NCBI GenBank assembly: GCA_946965045.2
Contig: OX337234.1
Span: 992,001 to 1,056,000, forward strand
DNA from: Epithemia pelagica
Lineage: Eukaryota; Bacillariophyta; Bacillariophyceae; Surirellales; Surirellaceae
Reading direction: 5' to 3'
DNA length: 64,000 bases
A program made the translations under genes and the position numbers. Positions 11,868 through 21,461 of the stretch are shown piece by piece. Numbering within the stretch: the first letter of the stretch is position 1; the number at the start of each line of letters is the position of its first letter. The notes under the pieces are model-generated. The model was not told where the DNA came from and did not search any database. It worked only from the letters and a program-made list of their open reading frames with translations.

Positions 11868-12529
11868 TGCATTCTATGATTGCGCATGGCCTGGTTAAGT
11901 ATACAGCAGGTGATCAGTTTGTTCCGGCATCGTCCCAAGGAATGACCCACTCCCTTCCAGGACCAAGACCAAAGGCTCGAGCGCACGCAACGTTCGTGTT
12001 TTGCGTCAAACCTATCTCCCCCCACGCGCATGATATGAGCAGCCCGTGATCCTTGTGTCTAATGCTCTCTTTGCGAGGATGAGTAAACGATAGAGGACGT
12101 CAAAGTGTCCAATGCAGCGACAGCGGGGGTTAGGATGGTGTATGAAGCATTGTGCGTGAAGCGTAACTTTCCATCATGATACTACAGACTAGAGATAGTA
12201 GGAACTGGGAAGATAGTTTTAGTCTGTACGATAAATACTTTGATGAAAGGATCGTGTTATAGATGATAGAGCACATAAACTAGCTTATCACGGTTTTGTT
12301 CAATGGATGAAAACATGGTTCGGGAGACAATAAATTTTCTTCTCCACGTATATTGGTACGAGTGCTGTCAGGAGCAAGAGTTCGTACACTTCGTTGCTGC
12401 ATGACAGGAATCGCGTGGCGTGTTCGTCCACATGTACACATTCGGGGCGTTCGGTTCTAGACATGTGGACTACGGTTTTTCTGGGTCTGCCTGACGATTG
12501 CTGCAGTCATTCGTTTCCTATTCCAAAAG
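11868..12529. other. Intergenic; nothing recognised
   Basis: About 660 bp upstream of the glycosyltransferase. It presumably holds that gene's promoter. I see no further gene or repeat. Confidence 0.4.
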
Positions 12530-12612
12530 TCTCCACAGACATTCCCACGAGCATGAACATGGATATGCTTGCGACAGATCCAGGATCAGGTTCGTGTGCA
12601 TGTCTGTGAGGA
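12530..12612 (-). repeat. Diverged partial duplicate of an exon segment at about 13165-13250
   Basis: On the minus strand both segments encode a LTDMHTNLI-type stretch and share the run GACATTCCCACGAGCAT and the nearby TCAGGTTCGTGTGCATGT (plus-strand spelling). Indels break the frame in this copy. It lies downstream of the better-preserved ORF, suggesting a decayed tandem duplication. Confidence 0.6.
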
Positions 12613-12764
12613 ATGATGGAGTCAAACACAAGACGGAGAGGCGGTTCGCCACACAAGTCCCATGCACACACATGTGACGAATGGAGGCCTGCAACTGTTG
12701 GGAAGGGAGGATTGACAACCGCAAAAAGGGCGTGTTAGATTCGTCGTTGTATGGCATCCTTTCT

Positions 12765-13313
12765 TCAAGTCGCTCGTGCAACTAACTGTTCACATGCCTT
12801 GTTTTGGTTCCCCGCAATCTCCAGCTCCTGGCCATGCATCATCCATTCCTTGGTATCAGGTCCGATAGCAGCATTCAGCGCCTTCTTGGCAGATTTTGTA
12901 TTGGATTCTGCCTCTTTGCATTGCTTTCCGAAATCCTTCGACGACTGGACATATATCGTTTCAAACCAAGACCGGACATGCGCACGAACACGGACATGGA
13001 AAATGCCTGCGATACACATGTCCAGCACCTGTGAACTGTTGGACGACAGCCTGGCACCATTCATCCACATGAAAAACGAGGCAATCGCCTGTGGAGTGAC
13101 CGAATTCGAGAGTAACAAAAAAATGCGTTGTTGTTTCCCCCATTGTCCACACATGTACAAGCCCCCCACGGACATTCCCACGAGCATCAACAGGAACATG
13201 CGCAACGCCATCTTCCGGATCAGGTTCGTGTGCATGTCCGTGAGGGATGGGCAAGTGACAACAACAAGGAAAACAAATTGGTCCACCAAATATTTGAATA
13301 TTCTGAGGAACAA
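12765..13313 (-). pseudogene. Membrane-protein-like locus, probably decayed
   Basis: The 182-codon frame has strongly hydrophobic stretches at about residues 12-22 and 33-60, then a soluble C-terminal part. Upstream on the same strand, 13388-13690 contains further hydrophobic coding-like sequence in two frames, and a good donor (CAG/GTGAGT, intron from 13387) with an acceptor CCTCAG at 13303. The frames do not join cleanly: phase 0 leads into a different frame. The locus is therefore either mis-split by me or a pseudogene. The TIR element's right copy begins about 120 bp beyond. A similar TDM.T..N motif in a hydrophobic context occurs at 22932-23435. The family is unknown. Confidence 0.3.
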
Positions 13314-13811
13314 GAATGAAAGAAAGAAAGCAAGTTAATCCCTGCATTGTCTGTCCTGTGTACAGCATATCAAGCCCCGGCACTCACCTGCTCCTGCATT
13401 TCAACAACAAGGGCGACAACACCATCAATGACACATGTTATCGCACCAACACCAACAACCAGCTCGCTGAAAAGATACGACATTAGGCGAGAAAGATCGC
13501 GACAGGCATGTTCACCAACATGATCATGGACAGGTAGGAACACGTGACAATGAGCAGGTTCACGTGATGAATGTGTGTAAGGCGGTAGTGCATGGATACT
13601 GTGTAACAACAACAACAACAACAAGTTGTGGAGATAGCAAAAATAATGAGATGGCATCGTTCCACCACCGTGCCTCAGCATAGTACGCGGTTTCATGGAT
13701 CTGCTGCTTCAGAGAGACCGGATTATGCATCCTCACTTGATATCTTTGGTATGATGCCAGTCGTGCGAATTGGGATACCACGTACCCCTTCTCACATGGC
13801 TCCTGCCTCCT

Positions 13812-13836
13812 CATTACGAGCAGCTACACTCCCAAC
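13812..13836. repeat. Left terminal inverted repeat of the right TIR-element copy
   Basis: Begins CATTACGAGCAGCTACACTC and is the exact reverse complement of 3247-3271. It is paired with 21437-21461. Confidence 0.8.
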
Positions 13837-14398
13837 GCACGCGCGAGCCTCGCCAGCGACCAATCTCCACCATCTCAGAAACCCAAAATTCACTATACCC
13901 TTAATTAGTGGAAGAGTTTTTCCATTAAATGTAAGACCCCGAGCATCCGATTTTTGACCAAAACCATCCGAGCCAACTTAGGACGCCTTAACGACAGCAA
14001 TGCCCAACCTCCGACTCTGATGTAAGTATCCAATTCACTTGAGAAATAACAACTCTAGTGCACTGTATAGTTAGATCAGCATCAGCGCACCTTCATCGAT
14101 GCTCAATTACGCTCCCAAAAGCGCCCTTGTCTGAGACACCAAAATATGAGGGAGATGCACTACTGACACTCGGCTCACTCGATCGCCCACCCTACGGAAC
14201 ATTTTTTATATACGTAATTGTATAGAGCATAACAATCGAGTCGCAGGTTATTCGTCGTTCAATCATCCATTTCAAAGTTTGGGCCTCTCTTCCGAAAGGA
14301 GCATCCGATGACTCCAACATGCCCAATCGAGCAATGTATCATGGATTACTCCTCCATCTCTGCACAGATCAGCAACCCCCGTTGCTGAAGTTGACTTC

Positions 14399-17300
14399 AT
14401 GTACAGAAGGATCCTTTGGCAAGCCTGTTTTTTGTTTCATCCAATGGACGAGAAGAAACCTCCTCCTATCCGCCGTTCAGACCGGCAAATTCAGCTTCTC
14501 CCCCCTTCACCGAACCAACAAACTCGATCCACTCGTCTCAAGAAAGGTGTGTCGGTGGAACAAAGCTTCAATGAACGCGAACGAATCGCCCGCATTTGCA
14601 GAAATTTTCGGAAGGAAGAGTTTAAGCCTTGTTCGGTGTTCGGACAAGATCGAGTTGCTAGGTTTCGTGGTGGTTTCTTCTTCTGTGGCAATTGTACGAT
14701 GGCTGAAAATCAAGAACTTGCCAACCCTGACCGAGAGATCAACCGTTTCTCTGGTCAATACAAGTGCAGAGCCCGTCATCGAACGACTCTTTACCCTACG
14801 GATCGTATGATAGACGAGAGAGAGAGAGAGAAAGAAAAGAAGAAAAGGAAACAGTCTGCCATGAAGACAGCTCCCATCCAACCCGTCACTGAGCTGTCGA
14901 CGACCGTCAATCTAGACAAGGATGACGTTCCTCTCGAAGTTCCTGTACCAAAGAAGAAACGCAAACCCAAGTTTCGATTGAGTACTCGTCGTAAAAAGAG
15001 TCGCAAAACCGAGCCTCCTGTTGTCTCGTACCAAAATGAGGGTGAATCATCTGCCACGGAAACTCAATCGAAGCAAAGTTCTTTTGAGTCGGAAAACAAA
15101 CCAAACCAAGTTCCTTCCGAGTCTGAAAACCAATCCACAACAGAATCGCAATCCAAGCAAACTTCTGTCGGGTCCGACAACGAACCTGCAACTCAATCCA
15201 AGCAAGCGCATTCCGACTCCGACAAACAAGCTGACGTTGATGAAGATTCTTCTTCTGATTCATCCGACGAAGAAGTTATACAATTCCTAGATCATTGGTG
15301 TCAAACTGACCCTATTGATTTAACCAAGACTGTTTCCCCCTGTTGTGGCTCGCCCCCTCCGCCTTTGCCTGTCACGACGTCGCAGAATACGGAAGGCCAA
15401 GAGAACTTCGCTGCACCAGTTCCGTGTCCTCCTAGCATCTTACCGTCACAAATGTTCGCAGTAGCTGAGATGACCGACCAAATTGCCACTCTCCGTGACA
15501 AATTAGAGAAGGCGAACAACGACAAAGTCCGCCTCCAACGTCTTCTTGCGTCGGAAAGGAAGAACAGCAAGTCTCGGTACGACCGAATCCGATATCTCGA
15601 GAGAATTCTCGCCAGTCGACAAGAAAGTAAGAAACTCATGCATGTTCCCACAACATGTTCAAAAAAAGAGAACGCGGACACAATCGTTCTGCATGTCAGG
15701 GATGTCATCGAAGAGGCCGTTAGCCGACATGGTACCGACAGTCATCGCGCTACAACATTCTTCAATCAACTGGCCTTGATGCTCATTTATGGTGGCGTCC
15801 ATCACAACCAGTTAAGAGACTGCATTGTGAAGCAAGTTGGCAAATATTTGCGCGCCAATGTATTCACCCTGTTTGAAATTCTCCGGCAAATGGACTTGGC
15901 TGATGGTCGCTTGAGTTACTCTGGAGTGGAGGTGTTACGACGATGCAAGACGAAAGGCGCCAAAGGGATACACACCATCCTTCCTTCGGCCGCAGCATTA
16001 AAGGCGTATGCATCACATGTGGAAGCATATGCTGACACATTCATCCCCTTCAAGATGATCCGCAACTTGAAAGACCATTCTGAGGGCTTCTTTTTCCGCG
16101 GAGCGGACATGATGACCCATGTCCTCGAGACCCAAGACATGATCGCAAACGAGGCCCAAGAATCCAACCGAACGGTGTCGATGTCGATGGACGCCGCGAG
16201 ATTGAGTAACAATTTGACTCACACCCTTGGCGGCTTCAAATTCAACGATGAAAGCAACCCTCTAAAACAGTCTTTAATGGCTGTTTACCCCCAGGTTTGC
16301 ATACTTTGCAAGGAAACCAAGGCTACGACTCGTGGCATTTTCGCCATGATGCATAAGGAAAACAAGGAAGCAGGCGATACAGTGCTTCCGTCAGAATACG
16401 GGGTTGAGAAGATAAGCACTCCCTTCGATTCAGACATGTGTTCCGATTGGAAACTGTCTGACAAGGGAGGTGCCGCCAAGAATGTTACGTACCCATGTAG
16501 TAAATGCAACATCACCAGTGCGCATCTCGCCTCTCCAAACGCCGCCATGGAGCAGTGTAAATGGTGTATTGAGCTTGGCTACACCGAATTAGAGGACTGG
16601 AACTGCTACCATTCCTCTATGTGTACCGAGGAATTCATCGGTAAACTCGAGGTGGATGTGAAACAATTCAAGAAAGAGATGCCAACGATCTCTAAGAAAC
16701 TTGAATCTTTGTGGAAAAAGTCCAAGATCAAAGTTGATCGGACCGAAGACCCGAGACTCAGTGCCACTCCAATCGAAAAGACTGCATTGACATCGATTCA
16801 TTTCGACATAGCCGCGGCCACAATCGAACGTCGTCGAATGTACTCTGAACATTTGTCGGACGACCTTAAAATACGCCATATGGATCTGTCCGGAACAATG
16901 CAGGAACAACAAGACAGACTCAAGCATCAGCTCTCTCGAGAATGGTCCTATCTCGATGCCAAGGACTGCGTTGACAAGTTTGGTGCTGCGTCGGTGACTC
17001 CTGGCATTGTGATGGTCATGGAGTCAATTCCATGCATTCTTCACATGGAAATGCGTGTCGGAATCAAGATACTAACCATCTTGTTCCAAGTGGGTTTGAT
17101 GAACGCGAAAAACAACCGACTGGATTGGATTCCCAAAACGCAAAGGACGTCCTTGAAGAAGAAATGCGATGCGTTCATCAAGCGTGTCGGAGCAACAATC
17201 AACAAAGAGATCCTAGCCACAACAGATCTCTCCTTTCAATGGGAGGTGCCCATGGACAAGAAAACAAAGACCATCACAGAGGTCTCCATGAAGAATGGGC

Positions 17301-18013
17301 AAATCCGCAAGTGTATCAAGTCCATCGACCTGCTAATTGATCTATGTATCGCGAAAAAACACGACAATACAACATGGAAAACGAGCATGGAAGAGTACAG
17401 TTTGGGAATGGATCTCGTGAAAAGGAAGGGTGATTTGTCGCGAGAGGAAGTATTGCAATTCCAGCGACATATGGATTCCTTCTTTCAGAAATGGGTCATG
17501 CTCTATGGGGACGAGGGAGTGACGAATTACGTCCACTATCTCGGTTCTGGCCACATTGCCGAGTACCTTCTTCATTGGGGCAACATCAGCTCGCATTCCC
17601 AACAGGGATGGGAGGCCTTCAATGCTGCATTCAAGTCATTCTTCTACAACAGAACACAACGTGGTGGGGCTGTAAGCAAAGGTGAAGGCGAACGAACAAG
17701 ACTCAAGCCAATGGCACGGTGGTTGCAGCGACGAATGGTGTTTATGTTAGGACACACACCGAAATCAATCGACGTTGGCTTGGAGTTGTTTGATGAGAAA
17801 CAGGAAAAGTGGTTACAAACCTGGGTGAAGAAGAATGGTGGAACAGTGGAATTCGGTCAATTCACATCGGATGAGCACGGTGATATAGACGACGCGACAA
17901 AGAAGGAAGTCATTTTTGACTGGGAAGTAGGACCCATCTCCAACAAGTTGAAAGAATCGACTTCGTCAGATGACGATGACGAAACTGATTATGACGACGA
18001 CGAAAGTATGTAG
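14399..18013 (+). CDS. Candidate transposase of the TIR element (1204 aa, family not recognised)
   Basis: It starts at ATG 14399; the ATG at 14444 (MDEKKPPP) is an alternative because only that one is conserved in the left copy. In order: two cysteine pairs (CRNF...C, CGNC, about 80-105); a basic/Ser-Glu linker with KKKRKPKF-like nuclear-localisation sequence; poly-Pro; a coiled-coil-like stretch of about 70 residues near 360-430; a Cys-rich middle (CILC, CSKC, CKWC, about 640-740) likely binding zinc; and a C-terminal block with GSGHIAEYLLHWGNI, SQQGWEAFNAAFKSF and MARWLQRRMVF. The tail is acidic (DDDDETDYDDDES). Its presence in two inverted copies with shared TIRs makes transposase its most likely role. 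I could not pin a DDE/D triad. It converges on the next gene with 37 bp between stop codons. Confidence 0.65.
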   Translation: MYRRILWQACFLFHPMDEKKPPPIRRSDRQIQLLPPSPNQQTRSTRLKKGVSVEQSFNERERIARICRNFRKEEFKPCSVFGQDRVARFRGGFFFCGNCTMAENQELANPDREINRFSGQYKCRARHRTTLYPTDRMIDEREREKEKKKRKQSAMKTAPIQPVTELSTTVNLDKDDVPLEVPVPKKKRKPKFRLSTRRKKSRKTEPPVVSYQNEGESSATETQSKQSSFESENKPNQVPSESENQSTTESQSKQTSVGSDNEPATQSKQAHSDSDKQADVDEDSSSDSSDEEVIQFLDHWCQTDPIDLTKTVSPCCGSPPPPLPVTTSQNTEGQENFAAPVPCPPSILPSQMFAVAEMTDQIATLRDKLEKANNDKVRLQRLLASERKNSKSRYDRIRYLERILASRQESKKLMHVPTTCSKKENADTIVLHVRDVIEEAVSRHGTDSHRATTFFNQLALMLIYGGVHHNQLRDCIVKQVGKYLRANVFTLFEILRQMDLADGRLSYSGVEVLRRCKTKGAKGIHTILPSAAALKAYASHVEAYADTFIPFKMIRNLKDHSEGFFFRGADMMTHVLETQDMIANEAQESNRTVSMSMDAARLSNNLTHTLGGFKFNDESNPLKQSLMAVYPQVCILCKETKATTRGIFAMMHKENKEAGDTVLPSEYGVEKISTPFDSDMCSDWKLSDKGGAAKNVTYPCSKCNITSAHLASPNAAMEQCKWCIELGYTELEDWNCYHSSMCTEEFIGKLEVDVKQFKKEMPTISKKLESLWKKSKIKVDRTEDPRLSATPIEKTALTSIHFDIAAATIERRRMYSEHLSDDLKIRHMDLSGTMQEQQDRLKHQLSREWSYLDAKDCVDKFGAASVTPGIVMVMESIPCILHMEMRVGIKILTILFQVGLMNAKNNRLDWIPKTQRTSLKKKCDAFIKRVGATINKEILATTDLSFQWEVPMDKKTKTITEVSMKNGQIRKCIKSIDLLIDLCIAKKHDNTTWKTSMEEYSLGMDLVKRKGDLSREEVLQFQRHMDSFFQKWVMLYGDEGVTNYVHYLGSGHIAEYLLHWGNISSHSQQGWEAFNAAFKSFFYNRTQRGGAVSKGEGERTRLKPMARWLQRRMVFMLGHTPKSIDVGLELFDEKQEKWLQTWVKKNGGTVEFGQFTSDEHGDIDDATKKEVIFDWEVGPISNKLKESTSSDDDDETDYDDDESM

Positions 18014-18050
18014 GTTTGATATACAGAACTATAAGATTCAATTCTGATTA

Positions 18051-19772
18051 CTACGAGAAGCTCTTGACTTTCTCGGTCAAGTCTTCAATGTCATCCGTAA
18101 AAGCCAATGGCTGGCATTCCTCGTCGAGATCCTTGTCGTACAATGCTCCAGCAGTAACCATCGAAGTATAGGTCACTTTGTTCGTAGGTTCAACTCGACC
18201 AACAAGATCGAGGTAGACTCTTGCGGGAAAGTTTTCTCCTGGCGAGTGAAAGAGAGAGTAGTTCTTCTTGTCTCGAAAGATGTTGCGAGACACATCGCAG
18301 GGTGGAATGGTGCACATAATCTCGTATTCAGAGCCATCTTGAAAGAACTTATCACCAACGACTGGCATGTTGCTGACATGCTTGTGGGTCGTTGTCTCTT
18401 GTTGTGTTACAATGGATCCGTCGTCACTCGGGCGGGGGGGGGGGGGGGGGGGGGGGGAAGATACACGACGAGGTTTTTGACTCACAGGGGACAGAGTTGT
18501 GGAATTCGGACTATCACTGAATTCGGACGAGTCATCGGTGGAGTCGTTATCATTGATGTTGTCTACGGCGACGGGCTTGGATGCAGGTGGCATTAGACCA
18601 TCGAAATCATCCGGATCGTAGGGTGTCACCATAAGGAGACTCGTGAGGTGCTTCGATTCTGGGGTGGTTCGTAGAATGCCTGACCGCGTCATGTCGTAAC
18701 GGTATCGCTCGAATGCGACAGTCAACTGGACTTGGAAGTTCGAAAAAGAAACATCCACACGTTGTCTGCACGATCGTTTCTTGAAAGGTTCTTCAACAGG
18801 GTCAGTCGAGGCATTGATGAAAGAAAGGAAATGCCCCCTTTTCAGAGAAATGCCCGCATCCCCATGCTTCAATGTAGGACGAGCTTCACAGGAACCGTAT
18901 ACCGCGCTCAAACCAACCAAACGCCGCAAAATGTCAATGTCTTGGGGGGTTTGGAAGCGGATAGTACCGGCTTCGTACTTCATCCGTAACTTCTTACGGG
19001 TCATGTCCGGTTCGAGGTGGAGGAAGCTTTCGTTCCTGTCCTGTTTATGGCAAAAAAGGGATGGTTCGTTAGAGTTCGCTAACACGTAAATGTAATTGAA
19101 CGTTTCCATAGGAATTGCACCAATGTTCAATGTCTGAGTGTCAAGGGCCTCTGACTGCCGGCCGCGTTTGTTGAGGATTTTAGCGAGACCCTTGCGCAAC
19201 AGAAACAATCCTGTCCACACATTGCGGTGAAAGCATCTAGGGGGGACGACGAGTTCGAAGGGGTTGTTCTCGGGACGATAGTTCATAGGGAAGCAGCAAA
19301 TTTCGTTGGGCTGCAAGGGGACGAGAGATCGATTGGGTGGGTCTTGAAGTAAGCTTGCAGGTTCCTTGTATCGGCATATGTAAACGTTGGTGAGACCGTT
19401 TGCCCAACTATTAGCAGGATCGATGAACTCCTCCAAGGTAAAAACAAACGCCAGGTATCTGATCTTGATATTCTGTCTGAAAAGATCGTGCGCAGGAAAC
19501 CAACGGTTGGACTTGTATAGTTCAATGTGATTCGAACCAGGGCCCTCGGTCACCTTGGAGAATGAGTGAGAGGGAACGGATGGGTGGCATTCGAGGTTGT
19601 GCTTTGGGAATAGCGGGTAGTAAAGTCGCAGACACACTGCTCCCTGGTGTTTAATCAATTGACAAACAGTTGTTGTGTTGTTGTCTTGATCGGAAAGCTT
19701 GACGTGCATAAAGGTGTTCACACGAAATACATCGTCAAAGTGAGGGACATAGATGGGCCCTTCTTGCGGCAT
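18051..19772 (-). CDS. Accessory protein of the TIR element (573 aa, unknown family)
   Basis: The gene lies entirely inside the element, convergent with the candidate transposase. The N-terminal 130 residues alternate strand-like hydrophobic segments (DDVFRVNTFMHVKL, AVCLRLYYPL, IRYLAFVFTLEEFIDP, NVYICRY). This loosely resembles a BAH or other beta-rich chromatin-reader fold, but that is only an impression. The middle is mixed alpha/beta with conserved-looking aromatic residues. About residues 400-460 are Asp/Ser-rich and followed by about eight consecutive prolines, encoded by a long G-tract at 18434-18457 on the plus strand. The C-terminus is acidic. The left copy's equivalent is outside the window. 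A role as DNA-binding partner or anti-silencing factor is conceivable but unproven. Confidence 0.6.
   Translation of the reverse strand: MPQEGPIYVPHFDDVFRVNTFMHVKLSDQDNNTTTVCQLIKHQGAVCLRLYYPLFPKHNLECHPSVPSHSFSKVTEGPGSNHIELYKSNRWFPAHDLFRQNIKIRYLAFVFTLEEFIDPANSWANGLTNVYICRYKEPASLLQDPPNRSLVPLQPNEICCFPMNYRPENNPFELVVPPRCFHRNVWTGLFLLRKGLAKILNKRGRQSEALDTQTLNIGAIPMETFNYIYVLANSNEPSLFCHKQDRNESFLHLEPDMTRKKLRMKYEAGTIRFQTPQDIDILRRLVGLSAVYGSCEARPTLKHGDAGISLKRGHFLSFINASTDPVEEPFKKRSCRQRVDVSFSNFQVQLTVAFERYRYDMTRSGILRTTPESKHLTSLLMVTPYDPDDFDGLMPPASKPVAVDNINDNDSTDDSSEFSDSPNSTTLSPVSQKPRRVSSPPPPPPPRPSDDGSIVTQQETTTHKHVSNMPVVGDKFFQDGSEYEIMCTIPPCDVSRNIFRDKKNYSLFHSPGENFPARVYLDLVGRVEPTNKVTYTSMVTAGALYDKDLDEECQPLAFTDDIEDLTEKVKSFS
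18434..18457. repeat. Homopolymer G tract inside the accessory ORF
   Basis: About 24 consecutive G on the plus strand, read as CCC (Pro) codons in the minus-strand gene. Slippage by one or two bases would truncate the protein, and the run can form G-quadruplexes. Confidence 0.85.
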
Positions 19773-19923
19773 GATGGCACCTTAGCATCAGCGATTGTTT
19801 GATTGTTCTTGTGTTGTAATTGGAACAAGTGTGGCTTGATTCAGGTCAGCTGTTGTCTTGGTATCGTTGTTCAATGGACAAGAGTAACACATTGGCATGC
19901 ATCGTCCAATGGCTCTTGTAGAT

Positions 19924-21241
19924 CCCTCGGTATCAGTGTCCACTGCTTAGCTGCTTTTTGTCTGTGCCACCTTCACAGGTTCCCAGGTGGACACAGACAG
20001 CATTTTTCGTTTTTCGTCTGTCTGTCTAACTATTAAAATTCCTCAGGGTTGAAGCAAGGCCAGCGTGCAAATGACAGTTGACGGTTGGTGGTTGTCCTCG
20101 CCGGGTCACCACGATTCAAATTTGGGCATCCATCATCATCTCGACACCTGTCACAAAAACCCAAAACCGAGCCAAATGCTTGACCATGACGTGGGTGAGT
20201 ACTTATCTTGTTGTCTCTTTTCCCTTTTTCTCACGCATCACTGCTGCAGCTGTCTTTCCTATTGTTCTTGCATGATCCTTTACTTTTGTCTCATTTCGTA
20301 CGAGTCGATGACAAGCCGCCAGATGTCAACTGGAATATCTTTTCCTCGCCGAAATTGTTTGTTGTTTGATTGTTTTTTGGCTACTGTCATATGCTCTATA
20401 GGATAGATTATTCTCTCTCGTCTCTCATCATAGCGTCATTCTCAATCATTTCTCAACGATGTTGTTTTTGCATCAAATAGATGGGAAGCCATCTTGCCAC
20501 ACCCTACTGACCAATTATCATATCCTACCTAGGTAGGTAGTCGACACAGAGTGCTCAAAGTGAGCGGTACAAGCTTGTGAGAGCTGTTCTGTTGTGTTTT
20601 CATAGCGAAACTGAGGGTCATCGCCGTGCTCACAACAAAGAACAAAGCTGCAACGAATTCACAAGGCTCAAAAGTCTCATGGATGACAAGCACTGGCGTT
20701 CTACTACTAGTAAATAAACAAAAGAATATCTAGAGTATAGAGTTTTTTTAATGCAATCAAAGTTATGGCGCTCAGCAAAAACCAGTCATTTCTGTTCGAC
20801 AAGAATGAACAATAAGAGTAATGAGCTGCCCAGCGACTAAACAGATGAGTAGCGTCTCCCACGAGCAGAGCAAACAAAAGTGGCAATTGGTAGTGAGCAT
20901 GAGTGATGTCATTGACAACATGGCAATTGGCAATGGATCAAGCTCACCTGGAAAGCCAGTAACATTCGTAAGCAGTAAGTACGATGTGCTTTGGCAAAAG
21001 AAAAAAGAATTGTGAGCTTGCCCCGAATTATGCAACAACCAACCGTCATCCACGCAGGGGACGCTTGCTGGGCTTGCGTCCGTTTCAAACGTCGAAAAGT
21101 TCAGCTGGGCATGCGTGCCAATTTGCAATTTGATAATTTCTATTTGCATCAAAAGCGAAAAATGCTGTCTGTGTCCACTTGGGAACCTGTGAAGGTGGCA
21201 CAGACAAAAAACAGCTAAGCAGTGGACACTGATACCGAGGG
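19924..21241. mobile_element. Nested 1.3-kb element or foldback with 86-bp inverted repeats
   Basis: 19924-20009 and 21156-21241 are inverted repeats of 86 bp with two or three mismatches, starting CCCTCGGTATCAGTGTCCAC. Weaker inverted similarity continues inside (GACGGTTGGT near 20081 and on the minus strand near 21045). The interior has no long ORF. There are splice-like sites (GTGAGT at about 20194 and TGCTGCAG near 20250; CCAG/GTGAGC on the minus strand near 20945). It may be a non-autonomous DNA element inserted in the larger element's tail, or the larger element's own subterminal repeats. Confidence 0.6.
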
Positions 21242-21436
21242 TTCAACTTCCGAATGGTTACTACCAGTCAAGAATGTGAAAGAGATCGAGACATGTCATT
21301 TCGGAATTTAATAAATCGTTAAGAAATTAGAATTGTCCGAATGGGATTGATTGTCTGCTCTATTTATGGGCGCGTGCCAATCACTGGTGGGGAGGGCATG
21401 CTCGTTTTGGGCCAAAAGGCACGTGTGAGTGAAAAA

Positions 21437-21461
21437 GTTGGGAGTGGAGCTGCTCGAAATG
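21437..21461. repeat. Right terminal inverted repeat of the right TIR-element copy
   Basis: The 25 bp begin GTTGGGAGTGGAGCTGCTCG and differ at two positions from 3247-3271. This supports the element ending here, 1.7 kb beyond its last gene. Confidence 0.7.

Larger units (their letters stand above)
13812..21461 (+). mobile_element. Two-gene TIR DNA element, right copy (about 7.65 kb)
   Basis: The element is bounded by inverted repeats at 13812-13836 and 21437-21461, which match at 23 of 25 positions. Similarity to the left copy starts exactly at the left terminus. It contains a plus-strand 1204-codon gene (14399-18013), a convergent 573-codon gene (18051-19772), and a tail with a nested inverted-repeat element (19924-21241). 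I found no convincing target-site duplication when comparing up to 10 bp on each side. The superfamily is not recognised. Confidence 0.75.

Noticed and set aside
13803-13811. Target-site duplication for the large TIR element
   Set aside because: The 9-10 bases outside 13812 and outside 21461 do not match in any offset tried, nor do the flanks of the left copy.
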